Of a stretch of 64,000 nt of DNA, positions 48,197 to 58,200 are shown one piece after another. Below the pieces are notes generated by a model that worked only from the letters and a program-made list of their open reading frames with translations, ran no database searches and was not told the origin of the DNA. How positions within the stretch are numbered: the first letter of the stretch is position 1; each line of letters opens with the position of its first letter. Source of the stretch: Propionibacteriaceae bacterium. GTDB lineage: Bacteria > Actinomycetota > Actinomycetes > Propionibacteriales > Propionibacteriaceae. Position numbers and translations under genes: made by a program. Where the stretch lies: assembly GCA_031261455.1 (NCBI GenBank), contig JAISJP010000023.1, positions 124,001-188,000 of the forward strand. Direction: 5' to 3'.

Positions 48197-49732
48197 ATGG
48201 CGATTCCATCGTTCGTTGACCGGGCGACCCTGCAGGCCAGCGCCGGAAACGGCGGCCACGGCTGCTCCAGCGTCCACCGCGAGAAGTTCAAGCCTCTTGG
48301 CGGCCCAGACGGCGGCAACGGCGGCACTGGCGGCTCAGTCATTTTGCGCGTCGATCCCGGTCTGACTACGCTCATCGACTATCACAGACAGTCGCAACGC
48401 AAAGCTACCAACGGCAAACCGGGTGAGGGCGACTTCAAGTTTGGGGCCAACGGTGAGGACATCGTGCTGTCCGTGCCGCAGGGTACACAGGTAAGTGACG
48501 CCGATACTGGCGAACTGCTGGCGGATCTTGCCGATCCAGACGCTGAAGTGGTCATTGCTCAAGGCGGGCGTGGCGGCTTGGGCAACGCCGCGCTGGCAAG
48601 TGCCGCGCGCAAGGCTCCTGGATTTGCGCTTCTCGGCGAGGAGGGTGAGCAGCGCAAAGTGCTGCTGGAGCTCAAGGTTGTGGCGGACGTGGCGCTGGTT
48701 GGGTTCCCATCGGCTGGCAAGTCGTCCTTGATCGCCGCGATCTCCCGCGCGCGTCCCAAGATCGCTGACTACCCGTTTACCACCCTGATCCCCAACTTGG
48801 GTGTAGTGGTGGCGGGCGAGACTACGTTCACTGTGGCTGACGTCCCTGGCCTCATCGAGGGTGCCAGTGAGGGACGTGGGCTGGGACACGACTTCCTGCG
48901 ACACATCGAGCGCTGCTGGGCGATTGTGCACGTCATCGACTGCGCCACCTACGAGCCGGGCCGCGATCCACTTACCGATCTCACGGTCATCGAGTCCGAG
49001 TTGGAGGCCTACGGCGGCTTAGAAGACCGGCCCCGACTGGTGGCGCTGAACAAGATCGACGTGCCTGATGGTGCTCAGATCGCCCAGATCGCCACCGACG
49101 AGATTGCCGCGCAGCATCCGGATTGGCCCATCTTCCGGGTTTCGACCAAGAGTGGCGAGGGGTTGCAAGGGTTGGCGTATGCGCTGGCCGCTCTGGTGGC
49201 AGAGCGTCGCGTCGAGGTTGCTGCCGCCCCTGTGCAGCGCATCATCCTGCGTCCCAAACCACAGGATGAGGGTGAACAGTTCACTATCAAACGCATCGGT
49301 GATGGTGAGGGCGGCTTGGTTTGGCGCGTCAAGGGCACCAAGACTGACCGTTGGGTGGCGCAGACCGACTTCCGCAACGACGAGGCAGTGGGCTACTTGG
49401 CCGACCGGCTCAATCGACTGGGCGTCGAGGCGGCGCTGCTCCAACTGGGAGCACAAACCGGCGACGCTGTTGCCATTGGAGCTGGCACCAACCCTGTGGT
49501 GTTCGACTTTGCGCCGCAGGTTGAGACCGGAGCCGAGTTCCTGACGCGGCGTGGCGAGGATGCCCGCCTTGAGCACCAGAGGCCTTCGATTGCGCGCCGC
49601 CGCGAGCGGGACGCCGAATATCATGCCGGTCGCGATGAACTCATGGAAGGTACCGGTAGAGACGGCGACTGGAGGCAGGTCTACCGTGACCTCAACTCCC
49701 GGTGGGACGATGGGGAAGACGGCGATGAATGA
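48197..49732 (+). CDS. obgE: GTPase Obg (ribosome assembly)
   Basis: Essential GTPase needed for large ribosomal subunit maturation and stress signalling; 511 residues. The glycine-rich Obg fold occupies residues 1-158 ([31 protein letters not shown]), the G domain starts at GFPSAGKSS, has [16 protein letters not shown] (G3 region) and LNKIDVPD (NKxD), and the OCT C-terminal domain follows ([19 protein letters not shown]). The long C-terminal tail is Arg/Glu-rich. It overlaps the proB start by 8 bases. Confidence 0.96.
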   Translation: MAIPSFVDRATLQASAGNGGHGCSSVHREKFKPLGGPDGGNGGTGGSVILRVDPGLTTLIDYHRQSQRKATNGKPGEGDFKFGANGEDIVLSVPQGTQVSDADTGELLADLADPDAEVVIAQGGRGGLGNAALASAARKAPGFALLGEEGEQRKVLLELKVVADVALVGFPSAGKSSLIAAISRARPKIADYPFTTLIPNLGVVVAGETTFTVADVPGLIEGASEGRGLGHDFLRHIERCWAIVHVIDCATYEPGRDPLTDLTVIESELEAYGGLEDRPRLVALNKIDVPDGAQIAQIATDEIAAQHPDWPIFRVSTKSGEGLQGLAYALAALVAERRVEVAAAPVQRIILRPKPQDEGEQFTIKRIGDGEGGLVWRVKGTKTDRWVAQTDFRNDEAVGYLADRLNRLGVEAALLQLGAQTGDAVAIGAGTNPVVFDFAPQVETGAEFLTRRGEDARLEHQRPSIARRRERDAEYHAGRDELMEGTGRDGDWRQVYRDLNSRWDDGEDGDE

Positions 49733-50903
49733 GCGCGACGTGCAGGCAAGAATTGCTGCCGCGGAGCGCATCGTCGTCAAAGTGGGTTCTTCTTCGCTGA
49801 CAAGCCATGGGCATCTTGATGTGGCCCGACTCGAGGCCCTAGTTGCAGCAATCGCAACGATACAAACTGCGGGCAAACAGGTAGTTTTGGTGACGTCCGG
49901 GGCCATCGCTGCCGGACTACAACTACTTGGATTCACGCATCGTCCCAACGACCTGGCGCGGCAGCAAGCGGCCGCAGCAGTGGGGCAAGGGCTGCTTATC
50001 GCACAGTACACTCATGCTTTTGCTGCCCATGGCATCTCGGCTGCTCAGGTGTTGCTGACCGTTGAAGACGTCACGCGCCGCGAGAGCTACGCAAACGCGC
50101 TGCGCACCTTGGATGCGCTACTGCGTCTGGGCGTAGTGCCGATCATCAACGAGAACGACACGGTTGCCACGCACGAGATTCGCTTCGGCGACAACGACCG
50201 ACTGGCGGCGCTCAGCGCCGAGTTGGTCCGGGCGAACGCACTGGTGCTGCTCAGCGACATTGACGGCGTCTACACTGCTCACCCCGATGATCCAGGGGCC
50301 GAGCGCATCAGTTTTGTGCCGGACGCATCCGCATTGGTTGTGGACGCGCACAAGGCTGGGTCGTCCGTTGGCACTGGTGGTATGGCTACCAAACTCGATG
50401 CGGCCATTATCGCCACATCGGCGGGTGTTCCCGTGGTATTGGCCCGCGCCGACCAGGCGGCGGCGGCGCTGGCAGGGCAGCCAGTCGGCACCGCTTTTGC
50501 TCCGGACGACAACCCGAAGCCAGCAAAGCTGTGGTGGTTAGCGCACGCGTCGGTTGCTAAAGGAGTGCTTCGAGTGGACGAAGGTGCGGCAAATGCCCTA
50601 GTCAAGCGGCACAAGTCGCTGCTAGCCGCTGGTATCACTGACGTTAGCGGTGACTTCTCGTCCGGAGATCCGGTAGATGTGGCAGCACCGGACGGCCAGA
50701 TAATCGCCCGTGGACTAGTGAACTTTGGCTCGGACGAACTGCCGCAGATGCTGGGCAAACGCTCGTCGCAGTTGGTCCGGGAGCTGGGCGCTGGCTTTGA
50801 CCGCGAGGTCATCCACCGCGACTCGCTCGTCTGGCGGTTCAAGACCGGCGTCACGGGCACCACGACGGACAGCACCGGAACCACAGGCGTCACGGACGAG
50901 TAG
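49725..50903 (+). CDS. proB: Glutamate 5-kinase
   Basis: Phosphorylates glutamate, the first step of proline synthesis; 392 residues. The amino acid kinase domain has [40 protein letters not shown] and [13 protein letters not shown]. The C-terminal PUA domain follows ([20 protein letters not shown]). ATG 49725 overlaps the obgE stop and is preferred to the open frame from 49551. proA is not next to it in this window. The last 20 residues are Thr/Gly-rich and unlike the family. Confidence 0.94.
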   Translation: MNERDVQARIAAAERIVVKVGSSSLTSHGHLDVARLEALVAAIATIQTAGKQVVLVTSGAIAAGLQLLGFTHRPNDLARQQAAAAVGQGLLIAQYTHAFAAHGISAAQVLLTVEDVTRRESYANALRTLDALLRLGVVPIINENDTVATHEIRFGDNDRLAALSAELVRANALVLLSDIDGVYTAHPDDPGAERISFVPDASALVVDAHKAGSSVGTGGMATKLDAAIIATSAGVPVVLARADQAAAALAGQPVGTAFAPDDNPKPAKLWWLAHASVAKGVLRVDEGAANALVKRHKSLLAAGITDVSGDFSSGDPVDVAAPDGQIIARGLVNFGSDELPQMLGKRSSQLVRELGAGFDREVIHRDSLVWRFKTGVTGTTTDSTGTTGVTDE

Positions 50904-50952
50904 AGCCACCAACAGAGTTTGACCGAGAAAGCGAAGCGTAAGACAAGAGAAG

Positions 50953-51573
50953 ATGAGCGGTGTTGACGTTCTAGGCTGGTGTGCCGCACTTTCAGTGATC
51001 GGCATTTCGATACCACAGCTGGTGTTGCTGTTGCGCACTCGCGATACCTCCGGAATAGCGGTGACTACGTGGGTTATCAACCTTGGTACCTACATTGGTT
51101 GGCTGTCCCACGGCATCGTGCTGAATCAGTGGCCGATGATTGCGCCCAACATTCTCGGCCTTGGTGCCACGCTGGCAATCCTGTATGCCTTGATGCGTCA
51201 GCGCAAGCTGAGCTTCATGCGCTTGTATGCTCCTGGCTTGGCGTTGGGCGCGCTGATGGTGGTGCTCGACCTGTTTATCGCTTCGTCGGCATTCGGTATC
51301 GCGGCGATGATTCCGGGTTGCATCTCGATGGGACGCCAAGGAGTGGAACTGTTGCGTTCGCCAGACGTAAGCGGCGTCTCCACAGCGTCTTGGTTCTGGC
51401 AGGTGACCACGCAGGCGCTGTGGTTCGTGTGGGCAGTTCTGGTGCATGACCCAGGTACCACGATCTCCACAATCGTGTCCGTCATTGTGGCCGCCGTCGT
51501 ACTGGCAATTCGGGTGTTCCGTGGGCGCGGTTGGCATCCGCGAACCGTTGTGACCGAAGACGCGCTAGGCTGA
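50953..51573 (+). CDS. SWEET/PQ-loop family membrane protein
   Basis: Membrane protein of 206 residues with about seven hydrophobic segments arranged as two related triple-helix units. The first has the PQ motif ([20 protein letters not shown]). In the second the motif is degenerate ([20 protein letters not shown]). The pattern resembles bacterial SemiSWEET-type or eukaryote-like SWEET sugar carriers. It lies between proB and nadD. Substrate unknown. Confidence 0.82.
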   Translation: MSGVDVLGWCAALSVIGISIPQLVLLLRTRDTSGIAVTTWVINLGTYIGWLSHGIVLNQWPMIAPNILGLGATLAILYALMRQRKLSFMRLYAPGLALGALMVVLDLFIASSAFGIAAMIPGCISMGRQGVELLRSPDVSGVSTASWFWQVTTQALWFVWAVLVHDPGTTISTIVSVIVAAVVLAIRVFRGRGWHPRTVVTEDALG

Positions 51574-51577
51574 TTGT

Positions 51578-52438
51578 ATGAGCGACGATGGGGGCGTGAA
51601 CCCTGAGAGCGAGCGTTCCGCGACGGGTGCGGATACGTCCGGTGGTGTGGATGCTGCGAGCGCGCTTTCGATGACGGAGGTTGGGTTGGCGCGCACCCGC
51701 ACCGGAAGGCGCTATCGACTGGGCGTTATGGGTGGCACTTTTGACCCCATTCACTTCGGACACTTGGTGGCCGCCAGCGAAGTCGCCGCGCGCTATGACC
51801 TTGATGAGGTGGTGTTTGTTCCCACAGGCATCCCGTGGCAGAAGGCAGGCGCTCGCGTCTCGAAACCGGAGGATCGCTACCTGATGACGGTGATCGCCAT
51901 CGCCCCTAACCCGCGATTCTCGGTGTCACGCGTCGATATAGACCGTGGTGGCGACACGTATACGATAGACACTTTGCGTGACCTGCGGGCCGAACGGGGT
52001 GACGACGTTGACTTGTACTTCATCACCGGTGCTGACGCGCTGGAGAAGGTGCTCACCTGGAAGGACGCCGACGAACTGTTTAGCTTGGCGAAGTTTGTCG
52101 GCGTTACCAGACCTGGAGTTCCACTAAGCGAAGATCATCTGTCACATCTGCCCGAAGATGTCGTGACGCTGCTGGAAGTGCCAGCTCTGGCCATATCGTC
52201 AACAGACTGTCGCAGACGCGTCGCCGAGGGCCTGCCCCTGTGGTACCTGGTGCCCGATGGCGTGGTGCAGTACGTAGCTAAGCGTGGGCTGTACCAACAA
52301 CTGGGTCCTGACTCTGGGTCTGCCTCCGCAGTGCCTATGATCGTGCGTGGGACTGCAAAGAAACGTGCCAAACAGGCAGAGCTGTCGCCTTCGGGCGCGC
52401 CGTCACCGGTGATACTCACCCAGACTGGCCAAAACTGA
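51578..52438 (+). CDS. nadD: Nicotinate-mononucleotide adenylyltransferase
   Basis: Adenylates nicotinate mononucleotide to deamido-NAD in NAD synthesis; 286 residues. The nucleotidyltransferase core is intact: [16 protein letters not shown] (with the GxFxxxHxGH pattern), [16 protein letters not shown], and [28 protein letters not shown] near the C-terminus. The core lies about 50 residues from ATG 51578; the N-terminal extension is low-complexity, so ATG 51668 is a possible real start. The last 40 residues are Ala/Pro-rich. rsfS lies downstream. Confidence 0.9.
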   Translation: MSDDGGVNPESERSATGADTSGGVDAASALSMTEVGLARTRTGRRYRLGVMGGTFDPIHFGHLVAASEVAARYDLDEVVFVPTGIPWQKAGARVSKPEDRYLMTVIAIAPNPRFSVSRVDIDRGGDTYTIDTLRDLRAERGDDVDLYFITGADALEKVLTWKDADELFSLAKFVGVTRPGVPLSEDHLSHLPEDVVTLLEVPALAISSTDCRRRVAEGLPLWYLVPDGVVQYVAKRGLYQQLGPDSGSASAVPMIVRGTAKKRAKQAELSPSGAPSPVILTQTGQN

Positions 52439-52549
52439 ACAACAATTGACAACATCCGACCACGCGGATTGCGGGCGCCGAGCCCCATGAACCGCACCAA
52501 CAATTGATCCCAACTGAACAATCACCAACAGAGAGTCGAGACCCAAGTC
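52439..52549. other. Gap between nadD and rsfS with CAACAATTGA repeats
   Basis: An AT-richer gap of 111 bases. CAACAATTGA occurs at 52440-52449 and again at 52498-52507, with AACTGAACAA nearby twice. Similar AACAATTG sequences occur beside the dxs palindromes. No gene is seen. Confidence 0.6.
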
Positions 52550-53086
52550 TTGAGCGCAACACCCGAATCAGTCGTCACCGCTAACCTTGCCGCCTGTGCG
52601 GCCGCCGACAAACTTGCCGCCGACATCGTCGCCATCGACGTGGGTGACCAGCTCGGCATCGCTGACGTGTTCCTCATCGCCAGCGCCGAAAACGAGCGCC
52701 AAGTGGGTGCCGTCGTCGACTTCATCGAAGAGGTGCTGCTGCGCGTTGGCATCAGGCCGCTGCGTCGCGAAGGCAAGATCAACGCCCGCTGGGTGCTGCT
52801 CGACTACGGCGATGTGGTGGTCCACATCCAGCACGTCGAGGAACGCGCTCACTACGCGCTGGAGCGCATCTGGGCCGACTGCCCCGCGCTCACGCTCGAT
52901 CTGGACGCTCCGCTGCCCGCTCCAATAGTCCGCGACACTGGATTTGAGTCCGACGACGAAGTGCTCGGTTGGGATGATGAGCCAGAAGACCTGACTTCTG
53001 GCTTGTCTGCTGCCGATCTTGAGCTGGTCGCCTCGGTTTTGGAAGACGGCGAGGCAGATGGCGCTGAAACGCTCCCCGAGGCGTGA
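52550..53086 (+). CDS. rsfS: Ribosomal silencing factor RsfS
   Basis: Binds ribosomal protein L14 and blocks subunit joining in nutrient-poor conditions; 178 residues. The RsfS domain occupies residues 1-120, with DKLAADIVAIDVGDQ, IADVFLIASAENERQVGAVV and ARWVLLDYGDVVVHIQHVEER as hallmarks. An acidic C-terminal extension of about 55 residues (ESDDEVLGWDDEPEDLTSG) is longer than in most members. The start is TTG 52550 with GAGAGTCGAG upstream. It overlaps no neighbour; the phosphatase gene follows 3 bases later. Confidence 0.92.
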   Translation: MSATPESVVTANLAACAAADKLAADIVAIDVGDQLGIADVFLIASAENERQVGAVVDFIEEVLLRVGIRPLRREGKINARWVLLDYGDVVVHIQHVEERAHYALERIWADCPALTLDLDAPLPAPIVRDTGFESDDEVLGWDDEPEDLTSGLSAADLELVASVLEDGEADGAETLPEA

Positions 53087-53089
53087 GGC

Positions 53090-53752
53090 ATGAGCGTTAA
53101 GAGTTTCCCGCAGGCAACGCGGCTGATTCTATGGCGTCACGGTGTCACCGACTGGAACGCCGCTGGTCGTTTTCAGGGTCAGACAGATATTGAGCTGAAC
53201 GCTGATGGACTGCGACAAGCCGAGGCCAGCGCCCCTTATGTAGCAGCCCTTCATCCCACCGCGATCTACGCATCCCCGCTGAAACGGGCTGCTGTCACCG
53301 CCGCTGCCGCGTCCAAGGTGTTGGGGTTGCCCATTGAGTATCGCTCCGATCTCATGGAGATCAACGTCGGTTCATGGTCTGGCCTCAGCGTCACGGATGC
53401 GCGCGAGCTTGACCCGGCATTTGCGCTGGCGCAGGACACCGGACATGACTACCGTCGCTCGGCCACCGGGGAGACGTTCGTGGAAGCGGGGGAGCGTGCC
53501 GCTGCTGAACTGCGCCGCATCGCTGCTGCACACTCGGGCGAGACCGTGTTGGTCGCCGGGCATGGCGGCACCACGCGCATGTCGCTTGGCCTGCTGCTCG
53601 GCTGGGATTTCCGCACCACAATGGCGCTGTCCGGCATCACCAACTGCGCCTGGAGCGTGGTCACTCAGCGAGAGCCGGGTGGGGCATGGCGTCTGGATTC
53701 ATTCAACGTGAGCGTGGTTGCGGGCGCAGTTGGCCCCAGTGGACTGGTCTGA
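53090..53752 (+). CDS. Histidine phosphatase (phosphoglycerate mutase-like)
   Basis: Histidine phosphatase superfamily protein of 220 residues: RHG motif (LWRHGVTDWN, catalytic His near residue 18), ASPLKRAAVTAAAASKV, and VAGHGGTTRM near residue 158 with the second catalytic His. It lies in the frequent actinobacterial nadD-rsfS-phosphatase order, so it may act on a nucleotide or sugar phosphate. It is not a glycolytic mutase by context. Confidence 0.9.
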   Translation: MSVKSFPQATRLILWRHGVTDWNAAGRFQGQTDIELNADGLRQAEASAPYVAALHPTAIYASPLKRAAVTAAAASKVLGLPIEYRSDLMEINVGSWSGLSVTDARELDPAFALAQDTGHDYRRSATGETFVEAGERAAAELRRIAAAHSGETVLVAGHGGTTRMSLGLLLGWDFRTTMALSGITNCAWSVVTQREPGGAWRLDSFNVSVVAGAVGPSGLV

Positions 53753-53804
53753 CTGGTAGCGTTGGCTCTGGGACGTTTCGACGAGAGGCGCAGGGGAGAG
53801 ACAC

Positions 53805-54008
53805 ATGGAGTCGATTGTTGAGATATTTCAACCCGGAATGCGGTTCTGGGATGAACAACGCAAACTCGAAAAGGAGCGCATAGTCCTTGCCGAGGTGCCC
53901 GGCAGTAACCCTCACCAAGCACGCGTGGACATCGACCGAGGCGTTGTATACATGCCTGAGGACGTGGCTCCGGACCTTGATGCTGCAGAGACAGCTACAG
54001 CTCAGTGA
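53805..54008 (+). CDS. Small protein, DUF6191-like
   Basis: Protein of 67 residues: MESIVEIFQPGMRFWDEQRK followed by VDIDRGVVYMPEDVA. It resembles the small actinobacterial DUF6191 family (FxPG...DEQRKLE...D...G.V), function unknown. ATG 53805 has GGGGAGAGACAC before it, a strong ribosome binding site, which supports translation despite small size. It is alone between the phosphatase gene and tRNA-Ala. Confidence 0.68.
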   Translation: MESIVEIFQPGMRFWDEQRKLEKERIVLAEVPGSNPHQARVDIDRGVVYMPEDVAPDLDAAETATAQ

Positions 54009-54086
54009 TATCGGGTCCGCCCGAACCGGTCTCCCATCCGGGTTGCCGTTTGCCACCCCAATTGAGTAGAGTATCTTCTCGGTAAC

Positions 54087-54162
54087 GGGGCATTGGCGCA
54101 GTTGGTAGCGCGCTTCCATGGCATGGAAGAGGTCAGGGGTTCGAATCCCCTATGCTCCACCA
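54087..54162 (+). tRNA. tRNA-Ala (GGC)
   Basis: Acceptor GGGGCAT pairs with ATGCTCC (one G-U). The anticodon arm is CTTCC-ATGGCAT-GGAAG (anticodon GGC), and the T arm is AGGGGTTCGAATCCCCT. The 3' CCA is encoded (54160-54162), unlike in the other tRNA genes of the window. Confidence 0.95.
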
Positions 54163-54244
54163 AATTGAGGGGGCCGTCCGTATGGACGGCGGCGGCGAAA
54201 CCGCTCAACATTAGCCGCATGGCGGCTCGTCTAGGATGTTCCTT

Positions 54245-55669
54245 ATGGACACCAGCAACCTGTCAGCCATAGAACTAGCCTCCGCCATCCGCTCCCGCAC
54301 CATATCTGCCCGCGAAGTCACGCTGGATGCCGTACAGAGAGCGGAGCGCATTAGCCCGTTGGTCGGAGCATTCACCTACATAGCGGCAGACCAAGCACTG
54401 GCCCAGGCTGAGGCCATCGATCAGGCCGTAGCCAACGGAACTGCCCCAAGTCAGCAGCAAGCCCCACTCCTAGGCGTCCCATGCCCCATCAAAGACTTGG
54501 AGCCCGTGGCAGGTGTCCCATTTGAGGAGGGGAGCGCTGCCCGCAAGGGAACCGTCGCCGACCAAGACGCCGACATCGTGAAGTGGTTGCGGCAAGCGGG
54601 GACCGTAATGTTAGGCAAGACTAACACTCCAGAGTTTGGCCTTCCTTGCTACACGGAACCGGACGTGGCACCACCAGCTCGCACCCCGTGGGACTTGTCC
54701 CGTTCGGCGGGCGGCTCCAGTGGCGGAGCAGCCGCAGCAGTGGCGTCTGGGATCGTCCCAATTGCTCACGGCTCGGACGGCGGTGGTTCTATCCGCATAC
54801 CGGCCGCGGTCTGTGGTCTGGTGGGGTTGAAGGCTAGCCGAGGTCGCATCAGCCCAAGCGACGCGATGCCCGGCCCCGGACTGTTGACTGACGGCGTGCT
54901 GACTCGCACGGTTCGCGACACCGCGTTGGCTCTCGACATCCTAGGAAAGCCGAGAGTGGGCAGCATCTATCACGTTCCACAGCCACAGACGTCGTTCCTA
55001 GCTTCCTGTGACCAACAGCCCAGCGAGCTGCGTGTCGGCGTCTTGACCGCTTCAGTCATAACGGACGCAAATGTCCATCCCGAGGCGCTGGCCGCCGTTG
55101 AGAAGACCGTAAGTCTGTTGCAGGCCCTGGGTCACCATGTTGAGCAGGCGCCGACCCCGTTTGCCAAGGAGCGTTGGGGCGCGTTTGGTGCGATTTGGGC
55201 TGTTGGGGCGCTGGGGATCGACCTAACGCCGGAGCAGGAGCTCCAGATTCGCCCCCTGACGCGCTGGCTTCGCGAGCAGGGCAAGGGCATATCGGGGCTG
55301 GAGTTTTCCCACGCCTTGGCGGCGGCTCAGTCGATTGCCCGCGATACTCAGGTTGCATGGGCGGACTATGACATCATTTTGACGCCAACCCTCGCTCAAC
55401 CTCCAGCAAAGATCGGTGCACTGCGTAACGATGCTGATCCGGCGGCAGATTTCCAGGCTCAAACCGAGTTCACTCCTTGGGGCAGCATCTACAACGTATC
55501 CGGGCTTCCTGCTATCTCGCTGCCGCTGCACACTGCGGAAGTTGATGGAGTCACGCTACCGTTTGGCGTGATGTTGGGCGCAAGGTTCGGATGCGAGGAC
55601 GTGCTACTGGCAGTCTCGGCTCAACTCGAAGCCGCCGCCCCGTGGCAACGGACAGTAGCGATCAACTGA
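54245..55669 (+). CDS. Amidase (amidase signature family)
   Basis: Amidase signature enzyme of 474 residues. The Ser-cisSer-Lys triad can be placed: Lys83 in PIKDL, cis-Ser158/159 in GGSSGGAAA, and nucleophile Ser182 in [12 protein letters not shown]. Family members hydrolyse amides, including aryl and fatty amides and glutamine on misacylated tRNA; no gatB/gatC is adjacent, so a free-standing amidase is favoured. ATG 54245 is preferred over TTG 54236. It is convergent with purN. Confidence 0.9.
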   Translation: MDTSNLSAIELASAIRSRTISAREVTLDAVQRAERISPLVGAFTYIAADQALAQAEAIDQAVANGTAPSQQQAPLLGVPCPIKDLEPVAGVPFEEGSAARKGTVADQDADIVKWLRQAGTVMLGKTNTPEFGLPCYTEPDVAPPARTPWDLSRSAGGSSGGAAAAVASGIVPIAHGSDGGGSIRIPAAVCGLVGLKASRGRISPSDAMPGPGLLTDGVLTRTVRDTALALDILGKPRVGSIYHVPQPQTSFLASCDQQPSELRVGVLTASVITDANVHPEALAAVEKTVSLLQALGHHVEQAPTPFAKERWGAFGAIWAVGALGIDLTPEQELQIRPLTRWLREQGKGISGLEFSHALAAAQSIARDTQVAWADYDIILTPTLAQPPAKIGALRNDADPAADFQAQTEFTPWGSIYNVSGLPAISLPLHTAEVDGVTLPFGVMLGARFGCEDVLLAVSAQLEAAAPWQRTVAIN

Positions 55670-55709
55670 AGCCACTGTCTGCCCACTGAGTTTCGGTCTT
55701 GGACGCAAC

Positions 55710-56276
55710 TCACACAAGCTGATTGATGACTTCAACAAGCAACTGGCGTTCCTGTTCCTTGATCCGCTCGTGGAGACTTGCAACGTCGTCACCCGGCTGC
55801 ACTGCGACTCGACGTTGCGCGATGACCCGCCCGGTGTCCACTCCCGCGCTGATCCAGTGAACGGTGCATCCAGTCTCGGATACCCCGGCCTCCAGCGCAT
55901 CTCGGACCGCGTGCCCACCTGGGAATAGGGGCAGCAGCGCAGGATGCGAGTTGATGGTCAGCCCTTCAAACTCGTCTAGGAATGCCGCACCCAACACGCG
56001 CATGAACCCTGCGGAGACCACCAACGTCGGCTTGAACAGCGCGACCGTTTGGCGGAGGGCTTGGTCCCACAGATCCCGGTGGTCGAAGTCTGTGGGACGC
56101 ACGGTGAAGGTTGGTATTCCTGCCGTTCGGGCGATCCCCACGGCTCCGGATTCTCGATCAGACCCGACCGCCACGATGTGCCCGCTCAAGTGTCCGGTCT
56201 TTTCGGCGTCTATCAGTGCTTCCGTCAACGAGCCGACACCAGAGGCCAACACAACTAAACGATTTGGAGAGTGCAC
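55710..56276 (-). CDS. purN: Phosphoribosylglycinamide formyltransferase
   Basis: Transfers the formyl group from 10-formyl-tetrahydrofolate in purine synthesis; 188 residues. Motifs: VVLASGVGSLTEALIDA (phosphate-binding), VVSAGFMRVLG, INSHPALLPLFPGGHAV with the catalytic Asn-His, and VHWISAGVDTG with the catalytic Asp. GTG 56276 has AAAGGACGCAG upstream. purH is not adjacent. It is divergent from the cystine-type importer. Confidence 0.94.
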   Translation of the reverse strand: MHSPNRLVVLASGVGSLTEALIDAEKTGHLSGHIVAVGSDRESGAVGIARTAGIPTFTVRPTDFDHRDLWDQALRQTVALFKPTLVVSAGFMRVLGAAFLDEFEGLTINSHPALLPLFPGGHAVRDALEAGVSETGCTVHWISAGVDTGRVIAQRRVAVQPGDDVASLHERIKEQERQLLVEVINQLV

Positions 56277-56451
56277 CTGCGTCCTTTCTTACATCCAGCG
56301 TAGAACGTGCTGGTCGTTTTGTTGAACTCGTCGGCGCCTCGTCGGGGTCTCGGTAACCTACTGTCGCGACGAGACGCCACCATCGAGGTGGTAGCGTTAG
56401 TCGTTTTGGCATTACGTATACAGTGGGATACGCTTTGAGTCATGTGTGTGG

Positions 56452-56486
56452 CGCTGTCGCCAATGACTGCGTGTTAGCCGACAGCG
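56452..56486 (+). promoter_or_regulatory. Leader hairpin upstream of the cystine-type receptor gene
   Basis: CGCTGTCG (56452-56459) pairs with CGACAGCG (56479-56486), 8 bp, around a 19-base loop, 28 bases before the ATG. The stretch before it has two AT-rich patches that may hold a promoter. A regulatory role is possible but not shown. Confidence 0.5.
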
Positions 56487-56514
56487 TCACTAGTTAGACT
56501 AGAAAAGGAAAACT

Positions 56515-57336
56515 ATGAAGAAAGCTCTCTCCGCCCTGCTGGCTGCCGGTCTCACCCTGGCTCTCGGTGCGTGCGCCAGCGACGAGTCCGATACCCCCAG
56601 TTCGGCAACCGCCACATCAGGTGCTGCGATTGACCCGGCAGTTGCTGCCCTGAACGGCACCATCACCTTCGGTACTGAAGGCACGTACGCGCCCTTCAGC
56701 TACTATGACACCGCTACCGGCAAGCTGGTCGGCTACGACGTTGAGGTTGCAGAGGCCGTGGCCGCCAAACTTGGTCTGAAGGTCGAGTTTGTGGAGACCG
56801 CGTGGGACGGCATCTTCGCCGCTCTTGAGGCTGGCCGGTTTACTGCCGTCGCCAACGAGGTTGAGATCAACGAGAAGCGTCAAGGACTTTATGACCTGAG
56901 CGATCCTTACTCCATCTCTTATCCCGTCGCGCTCACGCTCGCTACCAACACGGACATCACCACCGTTGCTGACCTCAGTGGCAAGACTGCTGCGCAGACC
57001 GCTGGCTCAAACTGGGGCGCCAAGGCTGAAGCTTACGGTGCGACGGTCAACGTTGTCCCCGGTTTCGCTGAGTCTGCTCTTCTGGTGTCGCAGGGACGTG
57101 CCGACTTCACGCTGAATGACGCGCTGAGTGTTGCGGACTACTTCACTGCCACTGGTGACACGTCGCTGCATGTCGCCATTGAGATCACGGAGGAGCAGGT
57201 GTTCCAGGGCTTCGCGCTGAAGAAGGGCTCCGGTCTGTTGCCCGCGCTGAATGCCGCACTCGCGGAGCTCAAGGCAGACGGCACGCTTGCGGCCATCGGT
57301 GACAAGTACTTCGGCAAGGACATCTCCCAGCCGTAA
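56515..57336 (+). CDS. Amino acid (probably cystine) ABC transporter substrate-binding lipoprotein
   Basis: Family 3 extracellular solute-binding protein of 273 residues. The signal MKKALSALLAAGLTLALGAC has the lipobox LGAC with Cys20 as lipid anchor. The mature start TITFGTEGTYAPFSYYD and VGYDVEVAEAVAAKLG are typical of polar amino acid receptors. The operon ends in a D-cysteine desulfhydrase gene, so cystine or D-cysteine is a likely ligand, as in the FliY-YecSC-DcyD set of enterics. A leader hairpin lies upstream and a partial terminator downstream. Confidence 0.9.
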   Translation: MKKALSALLAAGLTLALGACASDESDTPSSATATSGAAIDPAVAALNGTITFGTEGTYAPFSYYDTATGKLVGYDVEVAEAVAAKLGLKVEFVETAWDGIFAALEAGRFTAVANEVEINEKRQGLYDLSDPYSISYPVALTLATNTDITTVADLSGKTAAQTAGSNWGAKAEAYGATVNVVPGFAESALLVSQGRADFTLNDALSVADYFTATGDTSLHVAIEITEEQVFQGFALKKGSGLLPALNAALAELKADGTLAAIGDKYFGKDISQP

Positions 57337-57345
57337 CGCTTGAAT

Positions 57346-57392
57346 CCCGGTGCGGTCTCTTTGCGTTCACGAGGCGCTGAGATCGCACCGGG
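57346..57392 (+). terminator. Hairpin between receptor and permease genes
   Basis: CCCGGTGCGGTCTC (57346-57359) pairs with GAGATCGCACCGGG (57379-57392): a 14-bp stem with one G-U pair, followed by TTTCGG. It can act as a partial terminator, so the receptor is made in excess of the membrane parts. Confidence 0.78.
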
Positions 57393-57527
57393 TTTCGGTC
57401 GATAGCTTATCGCGCAGCCACGGGTCCGACCGTCCTCACCAGTCACAGGTCGAGGCCATCCGCAGGTCAGAGGGATGGCGCCCACAGGTCACCCTGAGAT
57501 GAACTGCCAAACAACCAAGGAGTAGCT

Positions 57528-58190
57528 ATGCATCGCTGGCAACTTGCCCTCGACTCTTTGTGGCCGCTGGCGCGAGCAGCATTGACGGGTACTATCCCGT
57601 TGACGCTGATCTCGTTTGCAATCGGTCTGGTCATCGCAGTGCTTATCGCTCTGGCGAAACTGTCGAGTATCAAGCCGGTCAGTCTGTTCGGAGCGTTCTA
57701 TGTGTCGCTCATCCGGGGCACGCCGCTGCTGGTGCAGATATTCATCATTTTTTACGTGTTTCCGTTCATCGGCATCACGATGGACGCTTGGACGTGCGGC
57801 ATCATCGCGCTGAGCGTCAACGTCGGTGGCTATGCTGCTGAAACGATTCGAGGCGCGATTCTTGCGGTGCCAAAGGGCCAGTGGGAGGCCAGCGCCACGA
57901 TCAACCTGAGCTACTGGACGACGTTGCGCCGCATCATCCTGCCGCAGGCGTTCAAGATCGCCATCCCGCCGTTGTCCAATACGTTTATCTCGTTGGTGAA
58001 GGACAGTTCGTTGGTCTCCACCATCGGGGTGCTCGAACTGTTGCGCAAGGCGCAGATCATCGCAACGCCAACCTACGACTTCCTCACCCTGTACATTGAG
58101 GCGGCACTAATCTACTGGGCCATCTGCATCGTTCTATCCTTCGGTCAACGACGCCTAGAGAACTACTTCGACGGACACGCCACGGTATAA
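57528..58190 (+). CDS. Amino acid ABC transporter permease
   Basis: Membrane permease of 220 residues of the His/Glu/Gln/Arg/opine family. The EAA-type loop GQWEASATINLSYWTTLRRI followed by ILPQAFKIAIPPLSNTFI is clear; about five membrane segments. AAGGAG lies six bases before the ATG 57528. It is followed 10 bases later by the ATPase gene. Confidence 0.92.
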   Translation: MHRWQLALDSLWPLARAALTGTIPLTLISFAIGLVIAVLIALAKLSSIKPVSLFGAFYVSLIRGTPLLVQIFIIFYVFPFIGITMDAWTCGIIALSVNVGGYAAETIRGAILAVPKGQWEASATINLSYWTTLRRIILPQAFKIAIPPLSNTFISLVKDSSLVSTIGVLELLRKAQIIATPTYDFLTLYIEAALIYWAICIVLSFGQRRLENYFDGHATV

Positions 58191-58200
58191 GGAGAGAATC

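Noticed and set aside
49019..50011. A 330-codon antisense frame across obgE and proB
   Set aside because: The sense genes are complete and essential; the reverse frame is open only because of high-GC codon bias.
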